Assembly (NCBI GenBank): GCA_001873005.1
Contig: MNYE01000110.1
Coordinates: 1-8,132, forward strand
DNA from: Dehalococcoidia bacterium CG2_30_46_9
Lineage (GTDB): Bacteria > Chloroflexota > Dehalococcoidia > GIF9 > AB-539-J10
Length of the DNA: 8,132 nucleotides
Direction of reading: 5' to 3'
Shown: in pieces, positions 4,149 to 8,132 of the stretch
Position numbering within the stretch: position 1 is the stretch's first letter
Layout: the number at the start of each line of letters is the position of its first letter
Made by a program: the position numbers and the translations under genes
The notes under the pieces: generated by a model
What the model was told of the DNA's origin: nothing
What the model saw: only the letters and a program-made list of their open reading frames with translations
Databases searched by the model: none

Positions 4149-7100
4149 GTGATTAAGAGAAAATTCTTAATATCATGCCTGGCATTAGTTGTCCTGTGGT
4201 TATCCTCCAGCTTATTTTCCCTGGTTGAAATTAGCTCTGTTTCAGCTAGCCCTGACAAGCTGAAATGGTCTATCGTGGATACCCCCAGTGAGGAAGGCAA
4301 TGCAGTAGTTAGTCCCAGTGAAATAAGTGCCTTTGTGCTTGGCTCTGATGATGAAACCTTCTACGCCATAGATATTCCCCATAAGAAGGTCTATAAGTCA
4401 ACTGACGGGGGCATTACATGGGAGAACACCTTAGAATCCGCCCTAGAAGATGAAGGTGCTACCTTGTCTGTCTGGGATATTGCAGTGGCGCCGGATGACC
4501 CGGGGCTGGTGGCTGTGGTGGCTGATAACAGAACAAGAGTCTATGTGTCCCGTAATGGCGGAAAGAAATGGGACGCTATTTCTATGCCTTCTCTCGGGGG
4601 GACTCTTATTTCTGACATTGCCATCTCAAAAGAATATGGCAGCGGCAGTCGCGACATCGCCATAGGCACGAGAAATCCCGATGGCAGCACTAATGGCAAT
4701 GTGTGGGTGATGGAGCTGGCACCCTTTGCCACCTGGAAAAGTGCCGGACTGAATGCAGATGTAAGCTCAATTGCCTTCTCGCCTGGCTACGGGAGCGACA
4801 GGAGTATTCTGGCTATTGCCAGTAATTCCACGGGAAGTTATCTCTGTGTTCGTCACAGGGTTGGTGATACCTGGGTGGAGGTGATTCCCCCGGTAGAGAT
4901 AAGTGAGGTTAGCGGAAATTCGCCAAAAGAAGACCAAATCATTGTTTCCGATTTAGCCTTGGCTTCGGAAGATTATTCTAAGGATAGGTGGATTGTTTAC
5001 GCCGGCTATTATTCCGAGACTGATGTTGATGATGCCTACAGGATAAAGTACGAAAAGGGAGGTGCCGAGGTCAGCAGACTAAAGATTAAGCAGGGGGATA
5101 AGGTTTCCTTAGCTTCCATTGATTACAGCAGCGGCAAGCTTATGGCGGGAGAGGTATTAGGTGAAGCTGACTCAGCCAGTGCCCTGATTCATATCTGCTC
5201 CAATCCTGAAGAAAGGGTTCCCACCTGGAAAGAGCCCACTAAGCCGCCTACGGGAGGGGCAATCTCTGGTCGGGCTAATGCCCAGATTGTCTGGAGCCCT
5301 AATGGTAGGCAGCTCTATTGTGGAACAAGCACAAATCATGTGGAAAGCGCTGCTGATTGGATTGATATGACCTTACCGGCTGGTCCCTGGAGGGGAGAAG
5401 CCTGCGATGAAAGTGCCTTCTCTGTAAGCATAAGCAAAGATAGTGGCGATACCTGGAATCAACTCAGCTTCATAGATACTCAAATGAGGCGTCTCTGCGA
5501 TTATGCCCTATCAGTGGCCACCGAAGATACCGAGACTGTTTATTATCTTTATTTAGCTTCGGTAAGTAGTGGCTTTGCTAGCATATGGCAAAACGAAAGT
5601 AAAACATTAGAAACACTGGGGAAAACCTGGCAAAGGGTACTATGCTTTGATAACAAAACCAATGACATAATTCTAAGGTTGAGTACCAAGGAGGGTAAAC
5701 AGAGGCTATTTCTCGCAGTTCGAGACACCGACGACGCACGCTATTTTTATAAGGATGACCAAGGTGAATGGCACTGGAAGGAAGTCTGGGATTGCCCTCA
5801 TATCACTGATTTAGCTGTGGTCAACAATGAGAAATTCTATATCCTGGATGGTAATCTGGTAAATATATGTGCCTGGAATGAGAAGATGTGGGGAGGAATC
5901 TGGGAATGGCAGAGAGATATAGATACCGGGCTTCTCTCTGGTTACATCATAGCTATAAGCAGTAAAAACTATGTTTTTGTTGCTGAAGACGAAGATGGCG
6001 AAGGGAAGATTGCCTATTCTACCAATGGGGGTGTTACCTTTAAACTCACTGAAATCGTGCCTGAGCCGGGCAATATGCAGGTTACACTGGATGATGAATT
6101 TGACACTAACCGCTTTATCTATGCCACTAGTGATTCTGACTTAAGCAAAATTTACCGCTGGACTGTTGAAGGTAGCACTTCCTGGAAAGATCTGAAACCG
6201 CCACATCCCAGCTTTCATAGCCTAGCTCACAAGGGAGGCGCCTTATACGGGGCATATGGGAACAGACAGGGTGTTGCCCGCACCTTAATCCCTCACCTGG
6301 AAACGGTTACTCCCAGCGACTGGGATAGCCTTACCGCCGGACTGGTAAGTGGTACTGTCTTCAAATCAGGCACACTCAGGGCGCTCAGCAATAAGGCTGT
6401 AGACCTGTGGGCGATTGACGACCGCGACTATGATTTTAAGGCTAAAATGGGGTGTCTCTGGGTTTATTCCGATACCTTCGTTTTGCAAACACCGTGGCCA
6501 ACTTCACCGGCTCTAGGTGAATTCATAACCTGTGACCCCTGCAATTGTCAGCCTGTTATTTTTTGTTTTCAGTGGCGGAAGCTACCCTCAGCGGAAAAAT
6601 ATGAGTTATGGCTGGCTCGGGACGAAAAATTCGACGCCATAATAGCCACGGAAGAAAATATAACTCCTGCCGACTCTGAGAATCCTGCCTGGTGTCCGCC
6701 GGCAAATTGGCTGGTTCTTGTTTGTGGCAGGACCTATTACTGGAAGGTGAGGGCTTGCCAGAGCACGGAAGGTGAGACGATTCACAGCCGGTGGTCACCA
6801 CCCATGAGCTTTACTGTGAAAGAATGTTCCCTGACACAGCAGGGAGTGCACACAGCACCCATCTTAAAAGTTCCCTCAAGCGGCAACCAGGATGTATCCC
6901 GGTCACCGGGCTTTTCCTGGGTTGGTTTTCCTGGCACCGAAAAATACGAATTTATCCTGGCCAGGGATGCTTCGTTGAGCCAGATAGTCATCAAAGAGCA
7001 GGTGCCTACCTCAGCTTATCAGTATAGTGACACTCTTGATTGGGGCACGACCTATTTCTGGCAGGTAAAGGCAGTTGCCCCGGTGCCTAGCGAGCCTGCC

Positions 7101-7256
7101 ATAAACACTTTTACTGTGATGTCAGAGCCACGAGTTGCCCCACCACCAGCAGCAAAACCACCATTGCCGGTAACCCCATTCTGGGTGTGGCTCGTAATTG
7201 GCATACTTACCCTATTGATCATACTTGTTATTGCCCTCTGTCTTTTCCGGCGCTAA
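4149..7256 (+). CDS. Secreted, C-terminally membrane-anchored BNR/Asp-box and FN3-like surface protein
   Basis: This is a 1035-residue exported protein, probably a cell-surface or S-layer-type component. The N-terminal signal peptide has a basic start MIKRKF, a hydrophobic core to about residue 25 and a likely cleavage after VSA (31-33). Asp-box motifs occur at 84-91 (STDGGITW), 134-141 (SRNGGKKW), 429-436 (SKDSGDTW) and 624-631 (STNGGVTF), consistent with one or two beta-propellers over about 40-780. Two FN3-like domains follow (about 783-893 and 903-990); both have TYYWKV or TYFWQV strands. A Pro/Ala linker (995-1009), one membrane helix (1011-1032) and the basic tail CLFRR end the protein. 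Start GTG 4149 is the only standard start codon upstream of the signal peptide in this frame; it lacks a Shine-Dalgarno sequence and lies at the predicted transcription start. Dehalococcoides has an abundant putative S-layer protein annotated as a BNR/Asp-box protein, from memory; a match to that is inference. No enzymatic sialidase residues are evident. Confidence 0.9.
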   Translation: MIKRKFLISCLALVVLWLSSSLFSLVEISSVSASPDKLKWSIVDTPSEEGNAVVSPSEISAFVLGSDDETFYAIDIPHKKVYKSTDGGITWENTLESALEDEGATLSVWDIAVAPDDPGLVAVVADNRTRVYVSRNGGKKWDAISMPSLGGTLISDIAISKEYGSGSRDIAIGTRNPDGSTNGNVWVMELAPFATWKSAGLNADVSSIAFSPGYGSDRSILAIASNSTGSYLCVRHRVGDTWVEVIPPVEISEVSGNSPKEDQIIVSDLALASEDYSKDRWIVYAGYYSETDVDDAYRIKYEKGGAEVSRLKIKQGDKVSLASIDYSSGKLMAGEVLGEADSASALIHICSNPEERVPTWKEPTKPPTGGAISGRANAQIVWSPNGRQLYCGTSTNHVESAADWIDMTLPAGPWRGEACDESAFSVSISKDSGDTWNQLSFIDTQMRRLCDYALSVATEDTETVYYLYLASVSSGFASIWQNESKTLETLGKTWQRVLCFDNKTNDIILRLSTKEGKQRLFLAVRDTDDARYFYKDDQGEWHWKEVWDCPHITDLAVVNNEKFYILDGNLVNICAWNEKMWGGIWEWQRDIDTGLLSGYIIAISSKNYVFVAEDEDGEGKIAYSTNGGVTFKLTEIVPEPGNMQVTLDDEFDTNRFIYATSDSDLSKIYRWTVEGSTSWKDLKPPHPSFHSLAHKGGALYGAYGNRQGVARTLIPHLETVTPSDWDSLTAGLVSGTVFKSGTLRALSNKAVDLWAIDDRDYDFKAKMGCLWVYSDTFVLQTPWPTSPALGEFITCDPCNCQPVIFCFQWRKLPSAEKYELWLARDEKFDAIIATEENITPADSENPAWCPPANWLVLVCGRTYYWKVRACQSTEGETIHSRWSPPMSFTVKECSLTQQGVHTAPILKVPSSGNQDVSRSPGFSWVGFPGTEKYEFILARDASLSQIVIKEQVPTSAYQYSDTLDWGTTYFWQVKAVAPVPSEPAINTFTVMSEPRVAPPPAAKPPLPVTPFWVWLVIGILTLLIILVIALCLFRR

Positions 7257-7279
7257 GTTAATTTTCTTTCCCTCCGCTA

Positions 7280-7310
7280 TTGACAAAGTCCCCTATGCTT
7301 GTAGTACAAT
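7280..7310 (+). promoter_or_regulatory. Promoter of the winged-helix regulator gene
   Basis: TTGACA (7280-7285), in the same TATTGACAA context as the two other promoters here, is followed after 19 bases by TACAAT (7305-7310). The spacer is longer than optimal. Initiation near 7317 would give a leader of about 26 bases that contains the GGAG ribosome-binding site, unlike the two leaderless-looking promoters upstream. Confidence 0.55.
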
Positions 7311-7342
7311 AGTAATAGTCAAGAAGTCGTGGAGTGGTGAGA

Positions 7343-7618
7343 ATGAATCGGCGTCGGTCTAATATCGAGATAATAGCTGACATGCTGAGAGTAGGGGAAA
7401 ACGGTGCTGGCAAGACTGAGATCATGTACAGCGCTAATATGAGCTATGCTCAGATACAGAAGTATCTCGCTTTTCTCTTGAGCCACGGATTTATTAATAA
7501 GGTGGAGGTAGGAAACCCCATAGTTACCTATCAGGTAACCGAGAAGGGGATAGAGTTACTTAGAAATATAGATAATATAACGGAGGTGCTCGAGTTCCGG
7601 GACGGCAATGAAATGTAG
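7343..7618 (+). CDS. Small winged-helix DNA-binding protein (archaeal-type HTH_45 family)
   Basis: This 91-residue predicted transcriptional regulator is nearly all one winged-helix domain. Segment KTEIMYSANMSYAQIQKYL (24-42) covers the helix-turn-helix with its recognition helix. LLSHGFI (45-51) follows, then the wing and the VTYQVTEKGIELLRNI strand-helix (61-76). This pattern is typical of COG3432-type regulators that are common in archaea and also seen in Chloroflexota. ATG 7343 is chosen because GGAG (7331-7334) lies eight bases upstream; in-frame GTG codons at 7334 and 7337 would overlap that site. It has its own promoter 86 bases after the surface-protein gene. Its TAG stop and preceding base lie inside the palindromic element at 7614-7666, so the C-terminal end may have been altered by that insertion. 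The targets are unknown. Confidence 0.85.
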   Translation: MNRRRSNIEIIADMLRVGENGAGKTEIMYSANMSYAQIQKYLAFLLSHGFINKVEVGNPIVTYQVTEKGIELLRNIDNITEVLEFRDGNEM

Positions 7619-7666
7619 TGCGAGGCTTTAGCCTCGTGCAGCACGACCCTAAAGGGTCGCACTACA
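7614..7666. repeat. 53-nt symmetric inverted pair of hairpins (REPIN/MITE-like)
   Basis: The outer arms TGTAGTGCG (7614-7622) and CGCACTACA (7658-7666) are perfect complements. Inside are hairpin CGAGGC-TTTA-GCCTCG (7621-7636) and hairpin CGACCC-TAAA-GGGTCG (7644-7659 after the first C). The centre CGTGC-A-GCACG (7635-7645) is a perfect palindrome. Everything is centred exactly on base 7640. It can fold as a cruciform or three-way structure. It has no sequence similarity to the GTCAT palindromes and contains no gene. Confidence 0.8.
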
Positions 7667-7687
7667 AAATTTGTAGAGGTATTAAGT

Positions 7688-7727
7688 GGGTGACCGAAGG
7701 CACGATTGCCAGAGTCACCCTTTAAAT
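7688..7727 (+). terminator. Stem-loop with short T/A tail, possible terminator
   Basis: GGGTGAC (7688-7694) pairs with GTCACCC (7714-7720). Within the loop, GGCA (7699-7702) pairs with TGCC (7707-7710). TTTAAATT follows directly. The stem is GC-rich enough for an intrinsic terminator after the winged-helix gene, but the T run is only three long. It could instead be another repeat arm or a leader structure of the next gene. Confidence 0.4.
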
Positions 7728-7767
7728 TATGAAGCCAAAGGAACACATAATATGAGAGGAGCGTTAA

Positions 7768-8088
7768 ATGTCTGAAAAAAGAATGCTAATAGTAGATGCT
7801 GAGCTGGTGAAAAAGATAGAGGACAATCGTGGTGATATGAGCCGTTCTGAGTTCATCAACTTTCTTATTGATAGTCAGTTGAAGGAGGAAAGTAAAAGGC
7901 ATGATGGCGTAACCCGAGAGGAATTTCACCAGTTTCAAGAAGGAACGAAGGAGCTATTGCGCAACTTCCTGGAGTTCTTTATCAGCTATGGACTAGAGCT
8001 GGGCAAGCAGCCCAAAGATAAAGAGTTCGAGCAATTAACCCAGAGGTTACAAGCTCTGGGCAGCTCAGGAAAAGGCAAGAGTTCCTAA
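7768..8088 (+). CDS. Ribbon-helix-helix-like small protein with helical C-terminal part
   Basis: This is a 106-residue protein with a very good ribosome-binding site, AGAGGAG (7755-7761), six bases before ATG 7768. The N-terminus RMLIVDAELVKKIEDNRG (5-22) followed by MSRSEFINFLIDSQLKE (24-40) has the beta strand, helix, turn and helix order of CopG/MetJ-type ribbon-helix-helix DNA-binding domains, including the S-R-S-E-F turn motif. The remainder (48-97) is predicted helical and charged, perhaps for dimerisation or partner binding, and ends in a flexible GSSGKGKSS tail. It could be a regulator or the antitoxin half of a pair, but no toxin gene is adjacent within the window. It follows the winged-helix gene by 149 bases that hold a repeat and a stem-loop. 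No convincing promoter of its own is seen. The remaining 44 bases to the window end show nothing recognisable. Confidence 0.8.
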   Translation: MSEKRMLIVDAELVKKIEDNRGDMSRSEFINFLIDSQLKEESKRHDGVTREEFHQFQEGTKELLRNFLEFFISYGLELGKQPKDKEFEQLTQRLQALGSSGKGKSS

Positions 8089-8132
8089 GTATTTTATCTT
8101 TCCGCAGATTTTTCTCTTCACCCACATTTTCC

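Noticed and set aside
4013..4300. A 95-codon minus-strand reading frame across the divergent region and the start of the surface-protein gene
   Set aside because: Its C-terminal residues (NLFQGLVILN) are just translated palindromic repeats and the rest is antisense to the signal peptide and promoter; no domain or ribosome-binding site.
4149..7256. Sialidase activity for the Asp-box protein
   Set aside because: Asp boxes are structural and occur in many propellers; no FRIP motif or sialidase arginine triad was recognised.
7721..7750. Promoter TTTAAA-N18-CATAAT for the ribbon-helix-helix gene
   Set aside because: The -35 is poor and initiation would fall inside the Shine-Dalgarno sequence, leaving it partly untranscribed.

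Overview
The window looks like a chromosomal piece of an uncultured Chloroflexota bacterium, most likely Dehalococcoidia-like. This is an inference from three things: a PilB/PilC pilus operon, a large tail-anchored BNR/Asp-box surface protein of the kind known from Dehalococcoides, and an archaeal-type small winged-helix regulator. GC content is moderate. There are no rRNA or tRNA genes, no CRISPR array and no classical insertion sequence.

Layout. The minus strand (1-3924) carries a type IV pilus / type II secretion assembly operon read right to left. It starts with the ATPase gene pilB (3924-1624), continues with a small GIY-YIG nuclease gene (1440-1120) that interrupts the usual pilB-pilC adjacency, and ends with pilC/gspF (from 1042, running off the left edge). 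A 224-bp divergent region (3925-4148) holds a promoter facing each way and a 70-bp cluster of palindromes. The plus strand then carries a 1035-residue secreted, C-terminally membrane-anchored beta-propeller-like protein (4149-7256). After it come two small DNA-binding proteins: a winged-helix protein (7343-7618) with its own promoter, and a ribbon-helix-helix-like protein (7768-8088) with a strong ribosome-binding site.

The most interesting signal is a family of short imperfect palindromes with the plan GTCAT-stem-CTTGT-stem-ATCTC. Stem sequences differ between copies but keep pairing. Two copies point outward on either side of the GIY-YIG gene and even supply the codons at its ends. One of them has another copy inserted in its loop. 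A second inverted pair, without a gene, sits upstream of pilB. This resembles REP/REPIN systems driven by RAYT transposases, but here the candidate partner is a GIY-YIG nuclease. An unrelated 53-nt exactly centred inverted pair of hairpins lies at 7614-7666 and provides the stop codon of the winged-helix gene.

The second notable point is PilB itself. Ahead of its normal MshEN and ATPase domains it carries two tandem copies of an Mrr-like PD-(D/E)XK-type domain whose catalytic positions look lost.

The pilus operon and the surface-protein gene together form a cell-surface locus. Both divergent promoters sit so close to the start codons that leaderless or very short-leader transcripts are likely.
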